64,000 nt of DNA from Owenia fusiformis. Its lineage: Eukaryota; Annelida; Polychaeta; Sabellida; Oweniidae. The notes beneath the pieces were generated by a model that saw only the letters and a program-made list of their open reading frames with translations, ran no database searches and was not told where the DNA came from. Where the stretch lies: assembly GCA_903813345.2 (NCBI GenBank), contig CAIIXF020000001.1, positions 248,001 through 312,000 of the forward strand, in the 5' to 3' direction. Position numbers and translations under genes: made by a program. Shown piece after piece: positions 23,201 to 36,149 of this stretch (position 1 is the first letter of the stretch; each line of letters starts with the position of its first letter).

Positions 23201-26200
23201 GATTGTCCTTAGATTTCACTTTGGAAAAGAACACTTTCGAAGTATTTAAATGTCAATAACTATACAGTAAAACCTGTGCATAGGGAACACTCTCCACACT
23301 ACAGATTGTCCTTAGATTTCACTTTGGAATAGAACACCTTCAAAGTATTTAATTGTCAATAACTATACAGTAAAACCTGTGCATAGGGAACACTCTCCAC
23401 ACTACAGATTGTCCTTAGATTTCACTTTGGAATAGAACACTTTCAAAGTATTTAAATGTCAATAACTATACAGTAAAACCTGTGCATATGAAACACTCTC
23501 CACACTACAGATTGTCCTTAGATTTCACTTTGGAATAGAACACTTTCAAAGTATTTAAATGTCAATAACTATACAGTAAAACCTGTGCATATGAAACACT
23601 CTCCACACTACAGATTGTCCTTAGATTTCACTTTGGAATAGAACACATTCGAAGTATTTAAATGTCAATAACTATACAGTAAAACCTGTGCATAGGGAAC
23701 ACTCTCCACACTACAGATTGTCCTTAGATTTCACTTTGGAAAAGAACACTTTCGAAGTATTTAAATGTCAATAACTATACAGTAAAACCTGTGCATATGA
23801 AACACTCTCCACACTACAGATTGTCCTTAGATTTCACTTTGGAATAGAACACTTTCAAAGTATTTAAATGTCAATAACTATACAGTAAAACCTGTGCATA
23901 TGAAACACTCTCCACACTACAGATTGTCCTTAGATTTCACTTTGGAAAAGAACACTTTCAAAGTATTTAAATGTCAATAACTATACAGTAAAACCTGTGC
24001 ATAGGGAACACTCTCCACACTACAGATTGTCCTTAGATTTCACTTTAGAATAGAACACTTTCAAAGTATTTAAATGTCAATAACTATACAGTAAAACCTG
24101 TGCATAGGGAACACTCTCCACATACAGATTGTCCTTAGATTTCACTTTGGAGTAGAACACATTCAAAGTATTTAAATGTCAATAACTATACAGTAAAACC
24201 TGTGCATATGAAACACTCTCCACACTACAGATTGTCCTTAGATTTCACTTTGGAAAAGAACACTTTCAAAGTATTTAAATGTCAATAACTATACAGTAAA
24301 ACCTGTGCATATGAAACACTCTCCACACTACAGATTGTCCTTAGATTTCACTTTGGAATAGAACACTTTCAAAGTATTTAAATGTCAATAACTATACAGT
24401 AAAACCTGTGCATATGAAACACTCTCCACACTACAGATTGTCCTTAGATTTCACTTTGGAATAGAACACTTTCAAAGTATTTAAATGTCAATAACTATAC
24501 AGTAAAACCTGTGCATATGAAACACTCTCCACACTACAGATTGTCCTTAGATTTCACTTTGGAATAGAACACTTTCAAAGTATTTAAATGTCAATAACTA
24601 TACAGTAAAACCTGTGCATATGAAACACTCTCCACACTACAGATTGTCCTTAGATTTCACTTTGGAAAAGAACACTTTCGAAGTATTTAAATGTCAATAA
24701 CTATACAGTAAAACCTGTGCATAGGGAACACTCTCCACACTACAGATTGTCCTTAGATTTCACTTTGGAAAAGAACACTTTCGAAGTATTTAAATGTCAA
24801 TAACTATACAGTAAAACCTGTGCATATGAAACACTCTCCACACTACAGATTGTCCTTAGATTTCACTTTGGAATAGAACACTTTCAAAGTATTTAAATGT
24901 CAATAACTATACAGTAAAACCTGTGCATATGAAACACTCTCCACACTACAGATTGTCCTTAGATTTCACTTTGGAAAAGAACACTTTCAAAGTATTTAAA
25001 TGTCAATAACTATACAGTAAAACCTGTGCATAGGGAACACTCTCCACACTACAGATTGTCCTTAGATTTCACTTTAGAATAGAACACTTTCAAAGTATTT
25101 AAATGTCAATAACTATACAGTAAAACCTGTGCATAGGGAACACTCTCCACATACAGATTGTCCTTAGATTTCACTTTGGAGTAGAACACATTCAAAGTAT
25201 TTAAATGTCAATAACTATACAGTAAAACCTGTGCATATGAAACACTCTCCACACTACAGATTGTCCTTAGATTTCACTTTGGAAAAGAACACTTTCAAAG
25301 TATTTAAATGTCAATAACTATACAGTAAAACCTGTGCATATGAAACACTCTCCACACTACAGATTGTCCTTAGATTTCACTTTGGAATAGAACACTTTCA
25401 AAGTATTTAAATGTCAATAACTATACAGTAAAACCTGTGCATATGAAACACTCTCCACACTACAGATTGTCCTTAGATTTCACTTTGGAATAGAACACTT
25501 TCAAAGTATTTAAATGTCAATAACTATACAGTAAAACCTGTGCATATGAAACACTCTCCACACTACAGATTGTCCTTAGATTTCACTTTGGAATAGAACA
25601 CTTTCAAAGTATTTAAATGTCAATAACTATACAGTAAAACCTGTGCATATGAAACACTCTCCACACTACAGATTGTCCTTAGATTTCACTTTGGAATAGA
25701 ACACTTTCAAAGTATTTAAATGTCAATAACTATACAGTAAAACCTGTGCATAGGGAACACTCTCCACATACAGATTGTCCTTAGATTTCACTTTGGAATA
25801 GAACACTTTCAAAGTATTTAAATGTCAATAACAATACAGTAAAACCTGTGCATAGGGAACACTCTCCACACTACAGATTGTCCTTAGATTTCACTTTGGA
25901 ATAGAACACTTTCAAAGTATTTAAATGTCAATAACTATACAGTAAAACCTGTGCATATGAAACACTCTCCACACTACAGATTGTCCTTAGATTTCACTTT
26001 GGAATAGAACACTTTCAAAGTATTTAAATGTCAATAACTATACAGTAAAACCTGTGCATAGGGAACACTCTCCACATACAGATTGTCCTTAGATTTCACT
26101 TTGGAATAGAACACTTTCAAAGTATTTAAATGTCAATAACTATACAGTAAAACCTGTGCATATGAAACACTCTCCACACTACAGATTGTCCTTAGATTTC

Positions 26201-29200
26201 ACTTTGGAATAGAACACATTCAAAGTATTTAAATGTCAATAACTATACAGTAAAACCTGTGCACAGGGAACACTCTCCACACTACAGATTGTCCTTAGAT
26301 TTCACTTTGGAATAGAACACTTTCAAAGTATTTAAATGTCAATAACTATACAGTAAAACCTGTGCATAGGGAACACTCTCCACATACAGATTGTCCTTAG
26401 ATTTCACTTTGGAATAGAACACTTTCAAAGTATTTAAATGTCAATAACTATACAGTAAAACCTGTGCATATGAAACACTCTCCACACTACAGATTGTCCT
26501 TAGATTTCACTTTGGAAAAGAACACTTTCGAAGTATTTAAATGTCAATAACTATACAGTAAAACCTGTGCATAGGGAACACTCTCCACATACAGATTGTC
26601 CTTAGATTTCACTTTGGAATAGAACACTTTCAAAGTATTTAAATGTCAATAACTACACAGTAAAACCTGTGCATAGGGAACACTCTCCACACTACAGATT
26701 GTCCTTAGATTTCACTTGTGAATAGAACACTTTCAAAGTATTTAAATGTCAATAACAATACAGTAAAACCTGTGCATATGAAACACTCTCCACACTACAG
26801 ATTGTCCTTAGATTTCACTTTGGAATAGAACACTTTCAAAGTATTTAAATGTCAATAACAATACAGTAAAACCTGTGCATATGAAACACTCTCCACACTA
26901 CAGATTGTCCTTAGATTTCACTTTGGAATAGAACACTTTCAAAGTATTTAAATGTCAATAACTATACAGTAAAACCTGTGCATATGAAACACTCTCCACA
27001 CTACAGATTGTCCTTAGATTTCACTTTGGAATAGAACACTTTCAAAGTATTTAAATGTCAATAACTATACAGTAAAACCTGTGCATATGAAACACTCTCC
27101 ACACTACAGATTGTCCTTAGATTTCACTTTGGAATAGAACACATTCAAAGTATTTAAATGTCAATAACTATACAGTAAAACCTGTGCACAGGGAACACTC
27201 TCCACACTACAGATTGTCCTTAGATTTCACTTTGGAATAGAACACATTCAAAGTATTTAAATGTCAATAACTATACAGTAAAACCTGTGCACATGGAACA
27301 CTCTCCACACTACAGATTGTCCTTAGATTTCACTTTGGAATAGAACACATTCAAAGTATTTAAATGTCAATAACTATACAGTAAAACCTGTGCACAGGGA
27401 ACACTCTCCACACTACAGATTGTCCTTAGATTTCACTTTGGAATAGAACACTTTCAAAGTATTTAAATGTCAATAACTATACAGTAAAACCTGTGCACAG
27501 GGAACACTCTCCACACTACAGATTGTCCTTAGATTTCACTTTGGAATAGAACACTTTCAAAGTATTTAAATGTCAATAACTATACAGTAAAACCTGTGCA
27601 TAGGGAACACTCTCCACATACAGATTGTCCTTAGATTTCACTTTGGAATAGAACACTTTCAAAGTATTTAAATGTCAATAACTATACAGTAAAACCTGTG
27701 CATATGAAACACTCTCCACACTACAGATTGTCCTTAGATTTCAATTTTGAATAGAACACTTTCAAAGTATTTAATTGTCAATAACAATACAGTAAAACCT
27801 GTGCATAGGGAACACTCTCCACACTACAGATTGTCCTTAGATTTCACCGCGGAATAGAACACTTTCAAAGTATTTAAATGTCAATAACTATACAGTAAAA
27901 CCTGTGCATATGAAACACTCTCCACACTACAGATTGTCCTTAGATTTCAATTTTGAATAATACACATTCAAAGTATTTAAATGTCAATAACTATACAGTA
28001 AAACCTGTGCATATGAAACACTCTCCACACTACAGATTGTCCTTAGATTTCACTTTGGAAAAGAACACTTTCAAAGTATTTAAATGTCAATAACTATACA
28101 GTAAAACCTGTGCATATGAAACACTCTCCACACTACAGATTGTCCTTAGATTTCACTTTGGAATAGAACACTTTCAAAGTATTTAATTGTCAATAACTAT
28201 ACAGTAAAACCTGTGCATATGAAACACTCTCCACACTACAGATTGTCCTTAGATTTCACTTTAGAATAGAACACTTTCAAAGTATTTAAATGTCAATAAC
28301 TATACAGTAAAACCTGTGCATATGAAACACTCTCCACATACAGATTGTCCTTAGATTTCAATTTTGAATAGAACACTTTCAAAGTATTTAAATGTCAATA
28401 ACTATACAGTAAAACCTGTGCATAGGGAACACTCTCCACATACAGATTGTCCTTAGATTTCACTTTGGAATAGAACACTTTCAAAGTATTTAAATGTCAA
28501 TAACTACACAGTAAAACCTGTGCATAGGGAACACTCTCCACACTACAGATTGTCCTTAGATTTCAATTTTGAATAGAACACTTTCAAAGTATTTAAATGT
28601 CAATAACTATACAGTAAAACCTGTGCATAGGGAACACTCTCCACATACAGATTGTCCTTAGATTTCACTTTGGAATAGAACACTTTCAAAGTATTTAAAT
28701 GTCAATAACTATACAGTAAAACCTGTGCATAGGGAACACTCTCCACACTACAGATTGTCCTTAGATTTCACTTTGGAATAGAACACTTTCGAAGTATTTA
28801 AATGTCAATAATTATACAGTAAAACCTGTGCATATGAAACACTCTCCACACTACAGATTGTCCTTAGATTTCACTTTGAATAGAACACTTTCAAAGTATT
28901 TAAATGTCAATAACAATACAGTAAAACCTGTGCATATGAAACACTCTCCACACTACAGATTGTCCTTAGATTTCACTTTGGAATAGAACACTTTCAAAGT
29001 ATTTAAATGTCAATAACTATACAGTAAAACCTGTGCATAGGGAACACTCTCCACACTACAGATTGTCCTTAGATTTCACTTTGGAATAGAACACATTCAA
29101 AGTATTTAAATGTCAATAACTATACAGTAAAACCTGTGCACAGGGAACACTCTCCACACTACAGATTGTCCTTAGATTTCACTTGTGAATAGAACACTTT

Positions 29201-32200
29201 CAAAGTATTTAAATGTCAATAACTATACAGTAAAACCTGTGCATATGAAACACTCTCCACACTACAGATTGTCCTTAGATTTCACTTTGGAAAAGAACAC
29301 ATTCAAAGTATTTAAATGTCAATAACTATACAGTAAAACCTGTGCATAGGGAACACTCTCCACACTACAGATTGTCCTTAGATTTCAATTTTGAATAATA
29401 CACATTCAAAGTATTTAAATGTCAATAACAATACAGTAAAACCTGTGCATATGAAACACTCTCCACACTACAGATTGTCCTTAGATTTCACTTTGGAATA
29501 GAACACTTTCAAAGTATTTAAATGTCAATAACTATACAGTAAAACCTGTGCATATGAAACACTCTCCACACTACAGATTGTCCTTAGATTTCACTTTGGA
29601 ATAGAACACTTTCAAAGTATTTAAATGTCAATAACTATACAGTAAAACCTGTGCATATGAAACACTCTCCACACTACAGATTGTCCTTAGATTTCAATTT
29701 TGAATAATACACATTCAAAGTATTTAAATGTCAATAACTATACAGTAAAACCTGTGCATATGAAACACTCTCCACACTACAGATTGTCCTTAGATTTCAC
29801 TTTGGAAAAGAACACTTTCAAAGTATTTAAATGTCAATAACTATACAGTAAAACCTGTGCATATGAAACACTCTCCACACTACAGATTGTCCTTAGATTT
29901 CACTTTGGAATAGAACACTTTCAAAGTATTTAATTGTCAATAACTATACAGTAAAACCTGTGCATATGAAACACTCTCCACACTACAGATTGTCCTTAGA
30001 TTTCACTTTGGAATAGAACACTTTCAAAGTATTTAAATGTCAATAACTATACAGTAAAACCTGTGCATATGAAACACTCTCCACACTACAGATTGTCCTT
30101 AGATTTCACTTTGGAATAGAACACATTCAAAGTATTTAAATGTCAATAACTATACAGTAAAACCTGTGCATAGGGAACACTCTCCACACTACAGATTGTC
30201 CTTAGATTTCACTTTGGAATAGAACACTTTCAAAGTATTTAAATGTCAATAACTATACAGTAAAACCTGTGCATATGAAACACTCTCCACACTACAGATT
30301 GTCCTTAGATTTCACTTTGGAATAGAACACTTTCAAAGTATTTAAATGTCAATAACAATACAGTAAAACCTGTGCATATGAAACACTCTCCACACTACAG
30401 ATTGTCCTTAGATTTCACTTTAGAATAGAACACTTTCAAAGTATTTAAATGTCAATAACTATACAGTAAAACCTGTGCATATGAAACACTCTCCACATAC
30501 AGATTGTCCTTAGATTTCAATTTTGAATAGAACACTTTCAAAGTATTTAAATGTCAATAACTATACAGTAAAACCTGTGCATAGGGAACACTCTCCACAT
30601 ACAGATTGTCCTTAGATTTCACTTTGGAATAGAACACTTTCAAAGTATTTAAATGTCAATAACTACACAGTAAAACCTGTGCATAGGGAACACTCTCCAC
30701 ACTACAGATTGTCCTTAGATTTCAATTTTGAATAGAACACTTTCAAAGTATTTAAATGTCAATAACTATACAGTAAAACCTGTGCATAGGGAACACTCTC
30801 CACATACAGATTGTCCTTAGATTTCACTTTGGAATAGAACACTTTCAAAGTATTTAAATGTCAATAACTATACAGTAAAACCTGTGCATAGGGAACACTC
30901 TCCACACTACAGATTGTCCTTAGATTTCAATTTTGAATAATACACATTCAAAGTATTTAAATGTCAATAACAATACAGTAAAACCTGTGCATATGAAACA
31001 CTCTCCACACTACAGATTGTCCTTAGATTTCACTTTGGAATAGAACACTTTCAAAGTATTTAAATGTCAATAACTATACAGTAAAACCTGTGCATAGGGA
31101 ACACTCTCCACACTACAGATTGTCCTTAGATTTCACTTTGGAATAGAACACATTCAAAGTATTTAAATGTCAATAACTATACAGTAAAACCTGTGCACAG
31201 GGAACACTCTCCACACTACAGATTGTCCTTAGATTTCACTTTAGAATAGAACACTTTCAAAGTATTTAAATGTCAATAACAATACAGTAAAACCTGTGCA
31301 TATGAAACACTCTCCACACTACAGATTGTCCTTAGATTTCACTTTGGAGTAGAACACTTTCAAAGTATTTAAATGTCAATAACAATACAGTAAAACCTGT
31401 GCATATGAAACACTCTCCACACTACAGATTGTCCTTAGATTTCACTTTAGAATAGAACACTTTCAAAGTATTTAAATGTCAATAACAATACAGTAAAACC
31501 TGTGCATATGAAACACTCTCCACACTACAGATTGTCCTTAGATTTCACTTTAGAATAGAACACTTTCAAAGTATTTAAATGTCAATAACAATACAGTAAA
31601 ACCTGTGCATATGAAACACTCTCCACACTACAGATTGTCCTTAGATTTCACTTTAGAATAGAACACTTTCAAAGTATTTAAATGTCAATAACAATACAGT
31701 AAAACCTGTGCATAGGGAACACTCTCCACACTACAGATTGTCCTTAGATTTCAATTTTGAATAATACACATTCAAAGTATTTAAATGTCAATAACAATAC
31801 AGTAAAACCTGTGCATATGAAACACTCTCCACACTACAGATTGTCCTTAGATTTCACTTTGGAATAGAACACTTTCAAAGTATTTAAATGTCAATAACTA
31901 TACAGTAAAACCTGTGCATAGGGAACACTCTCCACACTACAGATTGTCCTTAGATTTCACTTTGGAATAGAACACATTCAAAGTATTTAAATGTCAATAA
32001 CTATACAGTAAAACCTGTGCACAGGGAACACTCTCCACACTACAGATTGTCCTTAGATTTCACTTGTGAATAGAACACTTTCAAAGTATTTAAATGTCAA
32101 TAACTATACAGTAAAACCTGTGCATATGAAACACTCTCCACACTACAGATTGTCCTTAGATTTCACTTTGGAATAGAACACTTTCAAAGTATTTAAATGT

Positions 32201-32599
32201 CAATAACAATACAGTAAAACCTGTGCATATGAAACACTCTCCACACTACAGATTGTCCTTAGATTTCACTTTGGAATAGAACACTTTCAAAGTATTTAAA
32301 TGTCAATAACTATACAGTAAAACCTGTGCATATGAAACACTCTCCACACTACAGATTGTCCTTAGATTTCACTTTGGAATAGAACACATTCAAAGTATTT
32401 AAATGTCAATAACTATACAGTAAAACCTGTGCATATGAAACACTCTCCACACTACAGATTGTCCTTAGATTTCACTTTGGAAAAGAACACATTCAAAGTA
32501 TTTAAATGTCAATAACTATACAGTAAAACCTGTGCATAGGGAACACTCTCCGCACTACAGATTGTCCTTAGATTTCAATTTTGAAATAGAACACTTTCA
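20250..32599. repeat. 103-bp minisatellite array, about 120 copies
   Basis: A 12.3 kb array with consensus period 103. Unit variants include gcatatgaaac versus gcatagggaac, cacactacag versus cacatacag, ttggaatag versus ttagaatag, and a few accgcgg units. Unit types recur in blocks: for example the marker ggagtagaacac is found near 24,150 and 25,180, offset 1,029 bases (10 units). The word cagtaaaacctgtgcat also occurs singly at about 17,238 in reverse. The array lies in the 28.5 kb intron that splits a CUB domain. Confidence 0.98.
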
Positions 32600-33229
32600 G
32601 TTTGGCTTGGCAATTTTCTTGTCCTCCTTTTATAAGTATGGCCTAGAGATAAATAACTTATTTTTGTTCTCATAATTGAGCATGTGAATGGATTTCAAAA
32701 CATCTAGTTTAGTGTTCATGGATGCAGAAAGTTACCCGAAAATGATATATCCATTGCATGCAGTAAGTAATTTTTTTTGGTATAACCAAACATATGAGTT
32801 AAAAATAAATTGTGTGGTTTTCTTAATGTTTTTACGAAAAATAACACGCTCTGACACAGCAGACAGATTTTTCGATACCAGCCTGTGAAAATAAAAATAA
32901 TTTCATGGATTTCATGGAACACAAAACTTTTTGGAATGGCTTGAATCAACTTTCTAAATGGTTCTAAAAACTCTAATAAATATGATATCACCATTTCAAA
33001 TTGATTTAAAATATTTTTGAATCAGAATTAATCATTGAAATAAAATGAAATAATTTCAAATGTTGATTAAATTAACACAATTCATGAATGATTTTTACAT
33101 AATCATGTCCTTGTGAACCTGGGATGAAGATAGAAACTACAAAGATATGAATAAATACAACTTATGATTCCTGACAACCCAACAGCCTAGCCTAGTAACA
33201 GTATGTACATGACAATACATGACACATGA
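32600..33229. other. Intron between array and dispersed repeats
   Basis: AT-rich sequence with no exon recognised. It contains the solo transposon end at 32,730-32,887 and low-complexity attaaaat text after it. Confidence 0.45.
32730..32887. mobile_element. Solo terminal repeat of the CACAGG-ended element family
   Basis: The sequence from ttacccgaaaatgatatatcc to ccagcctgtg matches the right terminal repeat of the element at 60,930-61,616 over about 155 bases, including the CCTGTG end. No left partner was found nearby, so this is a deleted or recombined copy. The gtccgctgtgacgg motif is mutated here. Confidence 0.75.
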
Positions 33230-33890
33230 AGACACAAGAAAATTGGTCAATTTGAAGCAAGTTGAAATACCTTTTTTACCGTGAGAAGGTCATTGAAGGT
33301 CAATCTTTTTTGACCTTGAAGGATGTCATTTAAGGTCAAATCTTTAGTCAGCGTTGAAGTTTTGAGAACTTGTAGATGATTTTGAAAATAAATTGGTCAA
33401 TTTGGAGCAAGACCCTTTTTACCTTGAGAAGGTTATTGAAGGTCAAATCTTAAATCTAAAGTCAGATTTACACTTTTGATAACTTGTAGATGATTTGTTT
33501 TGATAACTTGTAGATAATTTTGAAAAAAATTGTCAATTTGAAGCAAGTTGAAAAAAGACATTTTTGACCTTTTTTAACCTTTTTTGACCTTGAAAAGGTT
33601 ATTGAAGGTCAAATCTTAAATCTAAAGTCAGATTTACACTTTTGATAACTTGTAGATGATTTGTTTTGATAACTTGTAGATGATTTTGAAAAAAATTGTC
33701 AATTTGAAGCAAGTTGAAAAAAGACATTTTTGACCTTTTTTAACCTTTTTTGACCTTGAAAAGGTCATTGAAGGTCAATCTTTAAGTACTAAGTCAGATT
33801 TGAACTTCTGAAAACTTGTAGATGATTTTGAAAAAAATTGAAGTCAGTCTAAATGGTATTTGTTAAGTTATTGGAAGTTGTAAGCTTTGT
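33230..33890. repeat. Tandem block of a TGACCTT-type dispersed repeat
   Basis: At least three degenerate units of about 165 bp share aacttgtagatgattttgaaaa, gtcaatttgaagcaagttga and ttgaccttgaaaaggt. Two copies starting at 33,453 and 33,619 are nearly identical. The family also occurs at 5,540-5,681 and 6,727-7,320. Confidence 0.85.
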
Positions 33891-33971
33891 TACAGATGCC
33901 GATCGCAGCGAACCGCCGCCACAAGAAACGGAGACCATAACAATTGGTCACCACTTTTTGGTGGTGACATA

Positions 33972-35385
33972 ACAAATCTGGAAGATTTATTTTTTAAGAG
34001 AAAGTTTACAATTGAATGGCTAATTGAATAGGCGCACAACATGGAGAAATATGTTAGGTCTTCTAGGATTTTTTTTGAACTGATGGGCTTCTAAGATATA
34101 AGATCTAAAAAGGCGCAGCATCACCAAGGTGCGAAATGCCAATGTTTTTTGCTTTAAATCAAGCAATACATGACCTGCTATAAATACTTGTAAGTGACCT
34201 TATTGCCAAAGAACTATTGCCATTGTTGGTTTTGTAAAATATGTTACCAACTTTATATAAAAAATAATCGAAAATAATCAAAATTGAATATAGGGGGAGG
34301 AGTGAATGGAGGGGGGAGTAATTTGTCTATAAGACATATGAGAGATGTAACTTGACTTTGTTTCTAACTCATCAGAGTTGGAACAAATTTATGATGAAAA
34401 CAATGTACAAATTTCACAAATGACAGATAGATAGTATTGAAGTTACAGATGCAAAAATGTGAGTTGGGGACATTTGGCGATAAATCACTGACATTTCTTT
34501 CAACTTTAAAGACATATTACTCCCCCTTCCATTCACTCCCCCCTCTGTTCACTTTTAGTTATTTAAGATTATTTTTATCTAACATATGGAAACTTATTTT
34601 TAAATAAATAGTACCGTGGGTACTGGGCTCACATGGTGTTGCTCAAAAGTGAATGATGGCTAAAATGGCAGTAAATAAAAAAATGGATATAATTCTTTGC
34701 CAATTTTTTGCCGATTTTTGTGACAAAATTATTTCATACAATTACTTTTTACAGTGAAAGAGCTTTTTACAATGTAGGACACCTGAAATTATTTGTAAGG
34801 CTAGGAAATGGGCCAAATGTGAATTTCCCGAGACTATGGCAGCCATTTTGAAAATAGGTGAGCTTTTGAGCAGGAGTCATAGGGGGGTTTTCTATATTGA
34901 TGTTGAACAAAAATAAATTAAAATGGGAATCCAAGGTTTTAAAACGGGCCAATTGTTGACAGACGGAGGGACAGACAGATAGACGGACGCATGGACAGAC
35001 AGATGGACAGACGGACAAGTGAGTTATTGCAATAGCTCACCATGTGAGCTAATAATAATAAAAAACAGCAAAGACATTAATTTTGTGATAATAATGTCAC
35101 TTATAAGTATTCATAATAGGTCGTGTAGACCATTATTGCTTGATTTATAGCAAAAACACTGACATTTGCACATTGTGACGCTGTGCCTTTGTTAATAGAT
35201 CTTATATCTTAGAAGTATATCGGTTCAAAAAAAACCTAGACCTCACATATTTTCCCATTTCGTGCATCTATTTTATTAGCGATACTTTCTCTTAAAAAAA
35301 TAAATCTTCCAGATTTGTTGAATTTTCTAGCAATGTTCAGCTACTGCCCCCTCCATTTATTTCTTCCGATTACCAGGCGTGTAAA
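33972..35385. mobile_element. Foldback element, about 1.4 kb, with long inverted arms
   Basis: The left arm starts acaaatctggaag at 33,972 and the matching right arm ends cttccagatttgt near 35,317. The arms match over some 250 bases, including aagatataagatct versus agatcttatatctt. A second inverted pair lies inside (34,230-34,340 and 34,490-34,590; gggggaggagtgaatgg versus ccattcactccccc). Homology with the 19.3-19.9 kb copy extends to about 35,385. No transposase was seen. A GACA/GACGGA run lies between the inner and right arms. Confidence 0.78.
34958..35017. repeat. GACA/GACGGA microsatellite
   Basis: Degenerate tetra/hexanucleotide run followed by a short palindrome, agctcaccatgtgagct. 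Similar runs lie at 42,847, 43,493 and 56,152, and mark the ends of dispersed repeats. Confidence 0.85.
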
Positions 35386-35869
35386 AGGTCAAGTCAGTGA
35401 TGGCCTATAGTGCAGATGTGTGACAATGTTCCACCTTGGATTAAGTACTAAGTTTACTTAATACATCATAGTGTCTATAGCAATCAATAGTCCCTAGAGG
35501 TTTATCACTAAATCAACAGACCCTTACATAAGAATGGAGATTAAAGTACTTTCCAGGAGAAAACATTAGTTTAGTTGAGAGAATTATCTGGAAATAGAAT
35601 TATGTAATTAGAGTGGTGTATTGAACTTGTAAGTTGAGATCTTTACTTGCCTTAACTGAATTAACTAAATACAGCAGCTCAACAGGATGATGGAAAATTC
35701 AAAGGTGATGGCCATTTTGAAAAGTAGAGCTTATCTGTGGCATTGAGAAAATACAAAAATGTTTTTAAAACCAAAGGATTCAATATCCTTAACAAAAGAA
35801 TAATAACTAGATTTGTGAAATTGAACAAGTTCAATTTAAGACTCCAGATTTATTTGACCTAGATAGATC
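35386..35869. other. Intron, no feature recognised
   Basis: Non-coding sequence between a foldback element and a 12-bp repeat. No splice-framed exon, repeat or transposon end was recognised. Confidence 0.4.
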
Positions 35870-36092
35870 AGTAAAGAGCTGAGTAAGTAACTGAGTAATT
35901 AGCTGAGTAAGTACCTTAGTAGTAGTTGAGTTAGTAGCTGAGTAAGTAACTGAGTAAAAAGCTGAGTAGGTAGCTGAGTAAGTAGCTGAGTAAGTACCTG
36001 AGTTAGTAGCTGAGTAAGTTGCTAAGTAAGTAATAACTAATTAAGTAATTGAGTAAGTAGTCAAATAAGTAGCTGAGTAGGTAGAGAGGTAA
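35870..36092. repeat. Degenerate 12-bp repeat (gctgagtaagta)
   Basis: About 18 imperfect units of 12 bases, consensus gctgagtaagta, with substitutions such as gagttagt and gagtaatt. On the plus strand many units contain GTAAGTA, a strong 5' splice-site core. The host gene runs on the other strand, so these are not donors for it. Confidence 0.9.
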
Positions 36093-36149
36093 AGTAGGGT
36101 ATGCAGGAATTTTTGAAAGTATATTTGATCAATCTGCATCGTGAATACT

